Positions 25,628-36,665 are shown, counted from the stretch's first letter. The stretch: 63,496 nt of DNA from Paenibacillus camerounensis (GCF_000723885.1 NZ_CCDG010000084.1:1-63496); one strand, 5' to 3'. A program made the numbers and translations. Notes: generated by a model from the letters alone, not told the origin.

Positions 25628-26938
25628 CTAGAGTGTGGCTTTGTGTGAAGAGGCCGCTTCTGCAGCCGGTGAGGTGGTGACGGATTCCGTCTCAGGAGGG
25701 ACGGCAGGGAGTGGCTTTTTACGGAAATAACGCCGTGAAGGTCCTCCGATATCAAGCAGATGCTTGACGAAGAAGCCGATGAATGCGAGAACAGAGAACA
25801 TAGTAGCTACCAGATAGAATGTACTGCGGCCGGCATCCTCGTAAATCAAACCGCCGAATGTCCCGCTTAACAGCCCCGAGGCACTGGACCACACTACGGT
25901 AAACAGCGCGAGACCGGTTGCCCGCAGGTGATCGGGTATAATACGTGTAATATAACGGATAGCTGTTACGAAAAATACACCGAATGAAATACTGTGCAGC
26001 GCCTGGATGGCAATAATCGCCCCCGGCTGGACGGCCTGGGACATTAACAGAAAGCGCAAGCCGTACATGAGACTGGCAAAAGCGAGCAGCGGAAGCTCCT
26101 TGAACCGTTCACCGTGTTTGCTGAGCAAAAAGAAAACCGGAATCTCGCTGAGCGCCGAGGCAAGCAGTGCCCAGCCGATTAAATCGTCGCCGGCATTCAT
26201 GCTTTTTAGGCTCAAGGTCAGAAATGCTTCGTTCATCCGGTGCCCGAGGGCCAGAACAAAGACGCAGCCGAAGAACCACAGCACTTCCTTCTGCAGCATA
26301 ATCTCCTTCAGTCCGCCGCTTTGTCGAGGTGTTTTGCCGGAAGAAGGGGGGCTGCCCGCTGTCTCTGCTAAAGGCTTCACGTCCTTTAATCCGATAGTCA
26401 GAAGCAGGGCGCTTACAATAATAACGATACATACCCCGATGCTGTAGGATGAGCCGAGCGCTCTTAACACATACCCGATCGTAAGGGCGAAAAAGGAATA
26501 ACCCAGGGAGCCAAATACACGGATGGTTATAAAGTTCCTTCCGTGGCGCTGGGCAACTTTGATCGCCATTGTGTCCGCCAGCGGGAAAACAGGGTAATAG
26601 AAGAAATAGAATAAGGATATTATAAGCATTACCATTGAAAAATCGGTAGCTCTTGCCAGCAGAATGGCGGTGACCAATTGTCCTGCCAGCAGAATGGCCA
26701 TGATTTTTTTGATCGTTCCGAGCCGGTCGCTCATCATGCTCCAGAACAGATTAGACAGAATGGAGATCAGCGGTCCCAGAGAATACAACAGACCTACCTG
26801 TGTGCTGGTGAAGCCGAGATGCGTATAAAAGAGCGGGAAATAAGAGACTACCAGTACACTGGTCCCGAACAGTGTAAAGATGAAGGAACGCAGCCAATTC
26901 TGATCACTGTACTGGCCGCCGGTCCGTCCTGATTCCAT
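25628..26938 (-). CDS. MFS transporter (MFS_1-like)
   Basis: 436 residues, twelve predicted helices. FTSTQVGLLYSLGPLISILS near the N-terminus and WSMMSDRLGTIKK at loop 2-3 resemble the LacY/NucP-like MFS_1-like family found in Bacillales. Residues about 188-210 form a Ser/Pro-rich central loop, and the C-terminus is a long Ala/Ser/Glu tail. AAGGAG lies 9 nt before the ATG. Substrate unknown; sugar, nucleoside or drug efflux are all possible. Faces the ytpB gene divergently. Confidence 0.82.
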   Translation of the reverse strand: MESGRTGGQYSDQNWLRSFIFTLFGTSVLVVSYFPLFYTHLGFTSTQVGLLYSLGPLISILSNLFWSMMSDRLGTIKKIMAILLAGQLVTAILLARATDFSMVMLIISLFYFFYYPVFPLADTMAIKVAQRHGRNFITIRVFGSLGYSFFALTIGYVLRALGSSYSIGVCIVIIVSALLLTIGLKDVKPLAETAGSPPSSGKTPRQSGGLKEIMLQKEVLWFFGCVFVLALGHRMNEAFLTLSLKSMNAGDDLIGWALLASALSEIPVFFLLSKHGERFKELPLLAFASLMYGLRFLLMSQAVQPGAIIAIQALHSISFGVFFVTAIRYITRIIPDHLRATGLALFTVVWSSASGLLSGTFGGLIYEDAGRSTFYLVATMFSVLAFIGFFVKHLLDIGGPSRRYFRKKPLPAVPPETESVTTSPAAEAASSHKATL

Positions 26939-27068
26939 GTGTTTGCACTCCTTGAGGTATCAAATACGCTCAGTATAGCATAAAGGCTGCTGCCGATGTT
27001 TGTTAAAAGTTTATTAAAATGGTGCGATTTCTGAATTTTTCAAGGATTTGCGAAAGTGATTTTGTTGT

Positions 27069-27097
27069 TTGTACAAAAACGCTTCGCATATTATAAT
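27069..27097 (+). promoter_or_regulatory. Sigma-A promoter for ytpB-like gene
   Basis: TTGTAC (27069-27074), 17-nt spacer, TATAAT (27092-27097). Confidence 0.7.
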
Positions 27098-27126
27098 AAT
27101 GATGATTTGGATAAGGAGACAACAAT

Positions 27127-28224
27127 GTGGAGGCACTGTCATTGAATGAATTTGAGCAAGGCCGTTACCTAAGCCCGCGCGGCCCAATAGGGCTTATGAG
27201 CCGGGTTTACAAGTACGTGCTGCCGGAAGTGCGGGAGTGTCTGCACTCCTGGCGACAGGATGCGGAAGGGATTCCCGATCCCGAGCTCCGGAAACAAGCG
27301 CTTGCCAGCATTGAAACCAAGCAGTTTCACTGTGAAGGCGGAGGTATTTATGCTGCCGGCAATTTGTCGATGAGACATATACTGATTCCGCTTATTGTCG
27401 CCTATCAAACGATCAGTGATTATCTGGACAACCTGTGTGACCGCAGTACCTCGCTTGATCCCGCCGATTTCCGGCTGCTGCATCAGTCGATGCTGGATGC
27501 GATCACTCCGGGTGCTGTGCCCGTTAATTACTATGCACTGCGCAGTGAACAGAATGACGGGGGATATCTGCACCGGCTGGTCCGCAAATGCCAGGAGATG
27601 ACGGCGTTACTGCCCGGATATGCCGCTGCGGCTGAGGAGATTTATGATCTGGCCGTGCTGTACACAGACCTGCAGGTGTACAAGCATATCCGGCCTGAGC
27701 TCAGGGAAGCTGCTCTGAAGGAATGGTGGGCAGTGGAAGGTAAGCGGGCCTCCCATCTTGAATGGAATGAATTTGCGGCGGCAACCGGCTCAACACTGGG
27801 TGTGTTTATGCTGTTTCTGTCTGCCTGTGATCCCCGTCTGGACAAGTCGAAAGCGGCTTCGATCCGTGCTGCTTACTTTCCGCATGTCTGCGGACTGCAC
27901 ATTATGCTGGATTATCTCATTGATCAGGATGAAGACCGGGCCGGCGGTGATCTCAACTTCTGCAATTATTATGACAATACTGATACGATGCTGAATCGGA
28001 TTGCTTCCATCGTGGAGTGGGCCCGCAAAGATGTCCGGAGCTTACCTGAGAACTCCATGCATCGTATGGTTATCGAGGGGCTTCTGGCACTTTATTTATC
28101 CGATCCAAAAGTCAGCGAACAGCGGGAGGTTCGTACGGTGTCCAAGCGCTTAATGAAAAGAAGCCCGCTTACCAGGCTGTTCTTCTTCGTCAATAGCCGC
28201 TGGATACGCAAACACATGTACTAA
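27127..28224 (+). CDS. ytpB: Tetraprenyl-beta-curcumene synthase (YtpB family, DUF2600)
   Basis: 365 residues, large (class IB) terpene synthase that cyclises C35 heptaprenyl diphosphate to tetraprenyl-beta-curcumene, the precursor of sporulenes and baciterpenols. Metal-binding acidic motifs: SDYLDNLCDRS starting at D98, and DQDEDRAGGDLNF starting at D266. KQFHCEGGGIYA is characteristic. The start is GTG, with AAGGAG about 8 nt upstream. It has its own promoter. The squalene-cyclase partner SqhC is not in the window. pfkA follows after 66 nt. Confidence 0.93.
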   Translation: MEALSLNEFEQGRYLSPRGPIGLMSRVYKYVLPEVRECLHSWRQDAEGIPDPELRKQALASIETKQFHCEGGGIYAAGNLSMRHILIPLIVAYQTISDYLDNLCDRSTSLDPADFRLLHQSMLDAITPGAVPVNYYALRSEQNDGGYLHRLVRKCQEMTALLPGYAAAAEEIYDLAVLYTDLQVYKHIRPELREAALKEWWAVEGKRASHLEWNEFAAATGSTLGVFMLFLSACDPRLDKSKAASIRAAYFPHVCGLHIMLDYLIDQDEDRAGGDLNFCNYYDNTDTMLNRIASIVEWARKDVRSLPENSMHRMVIEGLLALYLSDPKVSEQREVRTVSKRLMKRSPLTRLFFFVNSRWIRKHMY

Positions 28225-28290
28225 AGGCTGTGAAGCGTACATCCCCTTACCGGGGCCGTGCTTCGCACAATTTAAGGAGGAACTAACAGG

Positions 28291-29262
28291 ATGTCAAACG
28301 TAAAAAAAATCGCAGTATTAACCAGTGGGGGAGACTCACAGGGGATGAACGCGGCTGTCCGCGCGGTTGTGCGCAGCGCAATCTTTTACGGAATTGAAGT
28401 GTACGGAATTCAGCGCGGCTACCAGGGCCTGCTGAACCGTGATATTTTCCCGATGGATCTGCGCAGTGTAGGCGACATTATCCAGCGCGGCGGTACGATT
28501 CTGCAATCGGCACGCTGTCTGGAGTTCATCAAACCGGAAGGCCAGCAGAAGGGTGCAGATATTCTTAATGAAATGGGAATTGACGGCCTGGTTGTGATCG
28601 GCGGTGACGGTTCTTATCAAGGCGCGAACAAGCTGAGCAAGCTTGGGATCAAGACGATGGCTTTGCCGGGAACCATTGACAACGATATCTCCTTTACGGA
28701 TTACACCATTGGCTTTGATACAGCGGTAGGCGTTGTTGTGGATGCGATCAACAAGCTTCGCGACACTATGTCCTCCCATGAACGTTCTTCTATTGTCGAA
28801 GTTATGGGCCGCCACTGCGGTGATATTGCCCTTCATGCCGGCCTTGCTTCCGGCGCTGAGACCATTCTTGTACCGGAAATGCCTTATGACCTCAACGAGG
28901 TGGCCGACCGGATGAAGGATAACTTTACCAGAGGCAAACGCCACAGTATTGTAATTGTTGCTGAAGGCGTGGGCAAAGGTGAGGATGTAGCACAGGCGCT
29001 CAAAGACCGCCATGCTTCACTTGATGCACGTGTAACCGTTCTGGGCCACATTCAGCGCGGGGGTACTCCGACACCTGCTGACCGCAACCTGGCAAGCCGT
29101 CTTGGTGATTTCGCCGTTCGAAAGCTGATTGAAGGCGAATCTGCCAAAGCCTGCGGAATTATCAAAGGTGAATTGACAATTACGGATATTGATACTGTAG
29201 TTAACACCAAAAAAGGCTTTGATACGGAATTGTACGAGCTGGCTTCACGTCTGTCCCAATAA
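28291..29262 (+). CDS. pfkA: ATP-dependent 6-phosphofructokinase
   Basis: 323 residues, bacterial ATP-PFK. Phosphorylates fructose-6-phosphate in glycolysis. VIGGDGSYQGA identifies the ATP (not PPi) type; PGTIDNDI carries the catalytic Asp; EVMGRHCGDIAL and LGHIQRGGTP bind substrate. The usual GGDSPGMN loop reads GGDSQGMN (Q17), an uncommon change. AAGGAGG precedes the ATG. The 66-nt gap to ytpB holds an imperfect inverted repeat (GTGAAGC with GCTTCGCAC). Paenibacillus usually has another pfkA beside pykA, so this may be a second copy; that is inference. Confidence 0.93.
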   Translation: MSNVKKIAVLTSGGDSQGMNAAVRAVVRSAIFYGIEVYGIQRGYQGLLNRDIFPMDLRSVGDIIQRGGTILQSARCLEFIKPEGQQKGADILNEMGIDGLVVIGGDGSYQGANKLSKLGIKTMALPGTIDNDISFTDYTIGFDTAVGVVVDAINKLRDTMSSHERSSIVEVMGRHCGDIALHAGLASGAETILVPEMPYDLNEVADRMKDNFTRGKRHSIVIVAEGVGKGEDVAQALKDRHASLDARVTVLGHIQRGGTPTPADRNLASRLGDFAVRKLIEGESAKACGIIKGELTITDIDTVVNTKKGFDTELYELASRLSQ

Positions 29263-29279
29263 TATAGAATGCATTACAG

Positions 29280-29311
29280 CCGTCTGGAAACAGGCGGTTT
29301 GTTTGCGTTTT
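29280..29311 (+). terminator. pfkA terminator
   Basis: CCGTCTG, GAAA loop, CAGGCGG (29280-29297), then TTTGTTTGCGTTTT. Confidence 0.8.
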
Positions 29312-29333
29312 GAGACTATATCCCGAAATACGA

Positions 29334-29376
29334 ATAGACCCGTCTTCCCTTGAACTACAGGGTGAGACGGGTCTAT
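29334..29376 (-). terminator. MATE gene terminator
   Basis: ATAGACCCGTCT / AGACGGGTCTAT (29334-29345/29365-29376), 12-bp perfect stem beyond the stop of the minus-strand gene; inner CCCTT/AGGG can extend it. Confidence 0.75.
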
Positions 29377-29384
29377 GTGAAATA

Positions 29385-30758
29385 TTAGGCTCCTGTGATT
29401 TCACTGTCTCTGCGGGCAGAGAAGCTCCGCTGGACCTTGACCAGGCGTCCCAGGAGCAGAATAGCTCCGATGGCGAGGCCGGCAATTAGGCCGATCCAAT
29501 AGCCGTAAGCACCCATATCTGTGTAGGTTGCCAGCAGATAACCAGTAGGGAGGCCGATCACCCAATATGCGATGAAGCAGATGATAAAGGCCGGATTCAC
29601 ATCCTTATAGCCTCTAAGTACCCCTTGAGTCGGCGTAGCGATGGCATCAGAAATCTGGAAAAAGATTGCGTAAATCAGGAAATGCTGAATCAGCTCAATC
29701 ACCTGAGAATCGTCCGAATACAGTCCCGCCACATGGTGGCCTGCAAACAGCAGGACCAGAGCAGTAAGCAGGGAGAGCGCAGCCGCAGAAGCGATACCCA
29801 TAATACTGTACTGCCGGGCATCCTTCAGCCGGCCTGACCCGGTCTCGAAGCCGATGAGAATGGTCAGACTCATGCAGATGCTAAGCGGAATCATGTACAG
29901 TGTAGAAGCAAAGTTAATGGCTGCCTGATGGGCGGCTATCGTTACAGTATCGAAGCGGCTCATCAGCAGCGTTACGGCTGAAAACACGGCAGTCTCAAAA
30001 AAGATGGAAAAGCCGATCGGCACCCCGATCTTAAGCAGCTCCTTGAAGCTGCTTAAGGAGATACCGTAGAATTTGCGGAACAGCTGCAGACTTTTGAACG
30101 GTTCAAACCGGTATACGAAATGAAGGGCAATTGCAAAGATAATCCAGTAGGTGATAGCTGATGCAACTCCGGCTCCTACACCGCCCATGCGGGGGAATCC
30201 GAGGTTGCCGAAGATCAGCAGATAGTTCAGTCCGACATTGACCGGAAGGGCGATAAGCGTAATCAGCATGGATATCCGTGTCTGGCCGAGTGCATCAATC
30301 GTGCTGCGAAGCACAGTGTAGCCGAACAGCGGAATGATGCCGAATGAGATCGCACACAAGAAGCGGAAGGCGATATCCCTGACCTGCGGCTCGAGATTCA
30401 TGAAATTCAGTACAGGCGAGAGTACGATACTGCCCACTGCCAGCACCAGAAGAGAGATCAGTAAGGAGAGCCAGAGTCCCTGGGTAACCTGATAAGCGAC
30501 AACCTTATCTTTTCTGCTCCCGAGCAGATGGGAGACGATTGGAGTGATTCCCATCAGAATACCGCTGAGTCCAGTCTGGACGGGAATCCACAGACTTGTT
30601 CCGATTGCTACACCGGCAAGATCATTTGTGCTGAATTTACCTGACATATTTGTGTCGAAGAAGGTGATAGCTGATAATGCGATTTGTGTAATAAGAATGG
30701 GGAATAAGATATGTATAAACTGCCCTGCTTTTTTACTTAACGAATGCGTTTGTTTCAT
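29385..30758 (-). CDS. MATE family efflux transporter
   Basis: About 457 residues with twelve helices in two six-helix halves. FFDTNMSGKFSTNDLAGVAIG and GITPIVSHLLGSRKDKV near the N-terminus are NorM-type signatures; the second half contains GFETGSGRLKDARQ. Members export cationic drugs with Na+ or H+ exchange. An ATG at 30773 has no ribosome site, while ATG at 30758 follows TGAGGCAGC, so I use it. It lies downstream of the DUF4015 gene but is separated from it by a terminator. Confidence 0.9.
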   Translation of the reverse strand: MKQTHSLSKKAGQFIHILFPILITQIALSAITFFDTNMSGKFSTNDLAGVAIGTSLWIPVQTGLSGILMGITPIVSHLLGSRKDKVVAYQVTQGLWLSLLISLLVLAVGSIVLSPVLNFMNLEPQVRDIAFRFLCAISFGIIPLFGYTVLRSTIDALGQTRISMLITLIALPVNVGLNYLLIFGNLGFPRMGGVGAGVASAITYWIIFAIALHFVYRFEPFKSLQLFRKFYGISLSSFKELLKIGVPIGFSIFFETAVFSAVTLLMSRFDTVTIAAHQAAINFASTLYMIPLSICMSLTILIGFETGSGRLKDARQYSIMGIASAAALSLLTALVLLFAGHHVAGLYSDDSQVIELIQHFLIYAIFFQISDAIATPTQGVLRGYKDVNPAFIICFIAYWVIGLPTGYLLATYTDMGAYGYWIGLIAGLAIGAILLLGRLVKVQRSFSARRDSEITGA

Positions 30759-30800
30759 GAATAGCTGCCTCATTATCTGTTATTTGATATTTCCAGGAAA

Positions 30801-30822
30801 AGACCCGGCATTCGCCGGGTCT
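30801..30822 (-). terminator. Terminator of the DUF4015 gene
   Basis: AGACCCGGC / GCCGGGTCT (30801-30809/30814-30822), loop ATTC; read leftward it runs into CTTTTCC. Confidence 0.8.
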
Positions 30823-30872
30823 CAGGTATGCAAAGCTGTTGTATATCATTGTTTATAATGGCTGTAAGTTTA

Positions 30873-32105
30873 TTATTGCTCGTAATCAACATCTGAAGTG
30901 TAACGGTTGTTGGCGTTCCAGAGCAGGAATTCGTCAACATTCTCATCTTTGAGAGCACGGATCTGATCTTCCACCTGCTGCTTGCCATACTTAACAAAGT
31001 GTCCGCTTCCCAGCCAGCTCGCGGTAAAGTCCTGAATCCACGGCCGGATAACCGGCTTATAGCTGCCAAGCGGATCAAGCTTCTTGTGGGTATCAACCAT
31101 TGATCCTTTGATGGTAGCATAAGGGTCCTTGTCCGGATCTTTAACATCAAACCAGCCGGTGGAGTAATGGCTCGGATAAACCATCGGGCTGATAACATCT
31201 ACATTTTTGGAAATCTTCACAAAGTCCTGGCCGATGCCTTCCGCCGCAGGTACAGATGCCGCATAACCGAAGATATCTACAGATACCCTTACCCCGAGCG
31301 GGGCAAGCTCAGCCTTGGCATATTTGACGAAGTCGGCAATAATCTCAACGCGCGGACGGTCACTCTTCGTATATTTCAGGGAGTCAGCACGTTTCTCGAA
31401 GCCCTCAGGGAAACGGACGTAGTCAAACTGGATTTCCTTAAAGCCGAGCTTGGCTGCTTCCTTGGCGATGTCCACGTTGTATTTCCATACATCTTCATTA
31501 TAAGGATTGACGAAGCTGTCACCGCCTTTGTTCTTCCAGACACTTCCGTCTGAATTCACAAAGGACAGTTCCGGATGTTTCTTGGCCAGCACGGAATCCT
31601 TGAACACAACGATACGGGCAATAGGATAAACATCATGCTCTTTGAGCCGTGTCATCAGCTTGTTGATATCACCGATAAATTTCTGGGGGGTGCCCATTTC
31701 CTGCAGCTCAGCATTATCAGTCTTATATGTGATATAACCGGCATCATCCTTAATGTCGATAACCATTGAATTCAGCTCAGTCTTGTCGAGCAAAGCCAGC
31801 AGCTGTTCCATTCGTTCGCCGCCTGCACTATAAGCAGTGACATAAATGCCTTTAACCTTGGGTGCATCAGGCTGCGGATCGGTATGGAGTGCGCTGTCCG
31901 CAGCTCCGGGTGTAGTGCTTGGAGCAGGGGATGCTGACGGATTGCCGGCTGATGTATCCCCTCCCGAGGTTCCGGCCTGTCCGGCGGTGATTGGCGGGTT
32001 AGCAGCCGACTGCAGGGCTGCAGAGACATCTGCCTCATGCCCGCCGGTATGCTGGACGCCAACTCCTCCGAGAGCCATCATGAGTAATGCCCAGGTGATA
32101 TTCAT
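30873..32105 (-). CDS. Putative glycoside hydrolase (DUF4015)
   Basis: 410 residues. A weak N-terminal hydrophobic signal (WALLMMALGGVGV) is followed by an Ala/Ser/Pro/Thr-rich linker to about residue 80, then a TIM-barrel-like domain: KGIYVTAYSAGG, MVIDIKDDAGYITY, IARIVVFKDSVLAKKHPE, FKEIQFDYVRFPEG, VSVDIFGYAA and VDVISPMVYPSHY. This is the DUF4015 putative glycosyl hydrolase family; Asp in QFDYVRFPEG is a plausible catalytic residue. Probably extracellular. AAAGGGAGA lies 8 nt before the ATG. Substrate unknown. Confidence 0.87.
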   Translation of the reverse strand: MNITWALLMMALGGVGVQHTGGHEADVSAALQSAANPPITAGQAGTSGGDTSAGNPSASPAPSTTPGAADSALHTDPQPDAPKVKGIYVTAYSAGGERMEQLLALLDKTELNSMVIDIKDDAGYITYKTDNAELQEMGTPQKFIGDINKLMTRLKEHDVYPIARIVVFKDSVLAKKHPELSFVNSDGSVWKNKGGDSFVNPYNEDVWKYNVDIAKEAAKLGFKEIQFDYVRFPEGFEKRADSLKYTKSDRPRVEIIADFVKYAKAELAPLGVRVSVDIFGYAASVPAAEGIGQDFVKISKNVDVISPMVYPSHYSTGWFDVKDPDKDPYATIKGSMVDTHKKLDPLGSYKPVIRPWIQDFTASWLGSGHFVKYGKQQVEDQIRALKDENVDEFLLWNANNRYTSDVDYEQ

Positions 32106-32276
32106 TGTTATTCTCTCCCTTTATGTACATTCCTTTAAAGTATAATGGAACGGCAGCTTCCAAAAAGAACAGACTTGTAACAATCCCCTGCAATTTTCGG
32201 AGCTCAGGATATTTACCGTTCCCTGTGTTTTTAAACGGGATGTACGGATTCTAAACCTCCATATTAAAAAAGTAAA

Positions 32277-32314
32277 TGCCGCCCGGAGCGGCAAACAGCT
32301 GGCTCCGGGCGGCA
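32277..32314 (-). terminator. Terminator of the 64-residue gene
   Basis: TGCCGCCCGGAGC / GCTCCGGGCGGCA (32277-32289/32302-32314), 13-bp perfect stem; leftward tail ATTTACTTTTTT. Confidence 0.85.
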
Positions 32315-32345
32315 AACATTGAAACTTGCCATCAAGCGGTATAGC

Positions 32346-32540
32346 TTATTGAAGATACGCAGGATTCTGGTGTTCGCAAATGCTGTAGTGGATGATATCC
32401 ATGGCATCTGCCGGTTCGAGAATACTCAGACCATCGCGCAGAACGATTACGGAATTCAATTCGTCCTGCTTGAGAAACGGCATCATATCCGGATACCACC
32501 TCATGACGATTGCTGACAGTTTTACCGTTTCCATTTCCAC
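32346..32540 (-). CDS. Conserved small hypothetical protein (64 residues)
   Basis: Soluble protein beginning VEMETVKLSAIVMRWYPDMM and ending SICEHQNPAYLQ. I do not recognise the family. The GTG at 32540 follows AAGGGTGA by 5 nt; the next ATG (32534) is an alternative start. The frame is open further upstream, but that part has no ribosome site. It has its own strong terminator, which supports it as a real gene. Confidence 0.62.
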   Translation of the reverse strand: MEMETVKLSAIVMRWYPDMMPFLKQDELNSVIVLRDGLSILEPADAMDIIHYSICEHQNPAYLQ

Positions 32541-32699
32541 AAAAATCACCCTTTCTTTTTCGAATGGTACTGAATTGACATTCAGGGTACACCCGTAAAG
32601 CGAAGTGCCTGGAAAAAAGAGGGTAAAGCACAATCTTCATGAAAGTGTTAGGCCTGCGTGAGTCTAATATATCACAATTTTAAAGTATGCGCATTTCTT

Positions 32700-33542
32700 T
32701 CAATTTGATCTTTTCCGGAAGGAGCCCATCACACCTACAGTCTCTACAATATTGACAAAAGCCTGGGGATCGCTTGTCTTGATGATCCGCCGGAGCTCCG
32801 CCAGCTCATATCGTGTTGTCACTGTCATTAGCATATCCCGTTCGACGTGAGAATAAGCGCCTTCGGTTTTTATTTTGGTGACGCCCCGCTGCAACGGAAG
32901 AAGATGGTCGAGGAGCTCTTCTGTACGATTGGTTACAATATATACAGTGACTTTGATGTGGCTGACATGAATCAGGTCCACAACCTTGCCGGTGACGTAA
33001 ATGGATACCATAGAAGCCAGTGCCAGGTTCCAGTTGTTATCGAAATAGGCTGCGGCCAGGATAACCAATCCGTTCAGCCCGACGAGCACATTGCCGATTG
33101 GAAAGTCCCGGTAACGGGTAATAATGGAACCGAGGATATCAAAGCCGCCGGAAGATCCGCCCATACGGAAGGAGATGCCGGCGCCCACTCCAACAAGCAC
33201 ACCGCCGAATACGGAGGCCAGCAGCATGTCGGAAGTGACTGTAAATTCCGGAATCAGCGTCATCAGCCAGGTGGTGGAGCCAACGGAAAGGATGCTGAGA
33301 ATAATAAACCTCCGTCCCAATTGAAACCAGCCGGCAGCGAGCAGCGGAATATTGAAGAGCAGATACAGCAGGCTGATATTGAACGGAGTGAAATAACCGA
33401 CCAGCATAGCAAGCCCTGAAACCCCGCCGCTGAGCAGCCGGTGCGGGATCAGAAACAGATTGAAGCCGCATGCAATCATCGCTGAACCGAAGATGACGGC
33501 AAGGCAGCTTCCGATTTGTCTTAATTTTAACAAGTGTTTCAC
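32700..33542 (-). CDS. YitT family membrane protein (DUF161/DUF2179)
   Basis: 280 residues. Five to six membrane helices (about 10-180) with GFNLFLIPHRLLSGGVSGLA and RMGGSSGGFDILG, the YitT/DUF161 signatures, then a cytosolic DUF2179 domain (about 195-275: VYIVTNRTEELLDHL, GVTKIKTEGAYSH). The family is abundant in Firmicutes; transport function is suspected but not shown. It diverges from the helicase gene across about 300 nt. Confidence 0.9.
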   Translation of the reverse strand: MKHLLKLRQIGSCLAVIFGSAMIACGFNLFLIPHRLLSGGVSGLAMLVGYFTPFNISLLYLLFNIPLLAAGWFQLGRRFIILSILSVGSTTWLMTLIPEFTVTSDMLLASVFGGVLVGVGAGISFRMGGSSGGFDILGSIITRYRDFPIGNVLVGLNGLVILAAAYFDNNWNLALASMVSIYVTGKVVDLIHVSHIKVTVYIVTNRTEELLDHLLPLQRGVTKIKTEGAYSHVERDMLMTVTTRYELAELRRIIKTSDPQAFVNIVETVGVMGSFRKRSN

Positions 33543-33603
33543 CTCTGACGTGTAATGTAAGTAATGAAAGTAAGGAATACACTGGTATTCCTAATTGGGT
33601 TTG

Positions 33604-33846
33604 TGATATAATGTATAGGATATTCTTGAGTAGAACGTTACAATGGTATTTTTGCATTGCTTCGGATGTGAAGCTACAATTGTTCAGGCCTTTAACCGGA
33701 CCTGATCTTAGGACATTTTCGTCCCATACGCGTAAACCCATGCAGAATTTACCGCATGATTGGACAGCCTATAAAGGTGTTTACCGCTACTTAAGAATAC
33801 AGATAAGCATGTGGAATGTCCACTGTATAGAAGGAGCATGAATAAT
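33604..33846 (+). promoter_or_regulatory. Promoter and long 5' leader of the helicase gene
   Basis: TGATATAAT (33604-33612) is an extended -10 element; no good -35. Transcription from here gives a leader of about 225 nt before the helicase start. Long leaders are usual for cold-inducible DEAD-box helicase genes and can carry autoregulatory structure. Short frames in it look like chance. Confidence 0.5.
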
Positions 33847-35514
<1,668 letters not shown>

Positions 35515-35537
35515 ACAGCCGGGTTTAACGGCATGAT

Positions 35538-35576
35538 GAAGGCGGGAACCGGATATGCGGTTCCCGCCTTCTTTTT
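35538..35576 (+). terminator. Helicase gene terminator
   Basis: GAAGGCGGGAACC / GGTTCCCGCCTTC (35538-35550/35559-35571) followed by TTTTT. Confidence 0.92.
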
Positions 35577-35709
35577 GTACGGTAATGTCTAAACTGGCCT
35601 GATTAATCTGAATGTCCCGGTTTCTTGTAAATGGGCGCTGGAAAAGTCCGGGTCAAATAGGTTATAGTTAAGGTACGCAGTATGCGCGAGACAGACAGGA
35701 GGAAGGGAA

Positions 35710-36561
35710 TTGGAGTTTAAAGGAGCTATGGGCGGTTTATACCGCATCACGGAATGGATTTCACGCATTGCCTTCAGCAACATATTATGGGGCATTTGTT
35801 CAATTCCGTTTTTATTTATGGTCGTTATGAAGATGATTATGTATGGATCAGGTCAAGGGGGGCCCAACGAGCAGTTAACGTTGAACTGGGTGATTGGTAT
35901 TCTTGCGCCATTTACTGTGTTTCCGGCTACGTCAGCACTGTTCAATGTAGTTCGTAAATGGGTGATGGGCAACACCGACGTCAGTACATTCCGCACTTTT
36001 TTCCAAGGGTATAAAGAGAATTATCTCAAAAGCATGCTTGGGGGACTCATCTATACCGTGCTGTTTGTTGTAATGTATGTTGATGTGACCGTATACATGA
36101 CGCAAATGGCTAACTTCAGAATTGTCGGCATTCTGATGCTGGTGTTGATGATTATTTTATTTGTATCGATGTTTAACTTCTTCTCGATTGTGGTTCATTA
36201 CCAGATGTCCTTCAAGGAGGTCATTAAGAACTCTGTCCTGTTGACCATAGCCCGGCCAATCCGTGTATTCTCTACGCTGATCGGTTCTGCGGTGCTTGCC
36301 TATATAGGTCTGAAGTATCCTGTGTTGTATGTAATCTGTATTCCTACGCTGGTTGCTATGCTTGCCTTCTTCAATTTCTTTGCTACTTACAACAAGCTGC
36401 AGCTGCAGGTGGAGAAGAAGAAGCAGGAAGAGCTGGAAGCCCAGGAGGCGGCGGAGAAAGAAGCAGCAGAGCGCCTTGAGGCAGATTATGATGACGACGA
36501 CGATGATGACGATGACGATTATGATGATAAGGATACCTCCAAGTCACAGAAACGGATTTAA
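35710..36561 (+). CDS. YesL family membrane protein (DUF624) with acidic tail
   Basis: 283 residues with five or six helices (about 20-215). WISRIAFSNILWGICSIPF and the PATSALFNVVRKWVMGN segment are typical of YesL/DUF624, often encoded beside sugar ABC transporters, although none is here. The C-terminus is unusual: a Glu/Ala-rich helix (EELEAQEAAEKEAAERLEA) followed by a run of about 12 aspartates broken by Tyr. TTG start with AGGAGG 7 nt upstream. Monocistronic. Function unknown. Confidence 0.82.
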   Translation: MEFKGAMGGLYRITEWISRIAFSNILWGICSIPFLFMVVMKMIMYGSGQGGPNEQLTLNWVIGILAPFTVFPATSALFNVVRKWVMGNTDVSTFRTFFQGYKENYLKSMLGGLIYTVLFVVMYVDVTVYMTQMANFRIVGILMLVLMIILFVSMFNFFSIVVHYQMSFKEVIKNSVLLTIARPIRVFSTLIGSAVLAYIGLKYPVLYVICIPTLVAMLAFFNFFATYNKLQLQVEKKKQEELEAQEAAEKEAAERLEADYDDDDDDDDDDYDDKDTSKSQKRI

Positions 36562-36630
36562 CATCAGCGTTACAAACCCGGCAATAAGGGACGAGAATTT
36601 TATTCCAGTGTAAATTAAAGCGCATACAGG

Positions 36631-36659
36631 TTTACTTTTTCGTCAAAACGCAATATAAT
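36631..36659 (+). promoter_or_regulatory. Sigma-A promoter of the 6S RNA gene
   Basis: TTTACT (36631-36636), 17-nt spacer, TATAAT (36654-36659); predicted start near 36666. Confidence 0.72.
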
Positions 36660-36665
36660 AGTTAT

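Noticed and set aside
33611..33841. 76-codon frame in the helicase leader
   Set aside because: Starts inside the promoter -10 region, so could not be translated from that transcript; no family resemblance.
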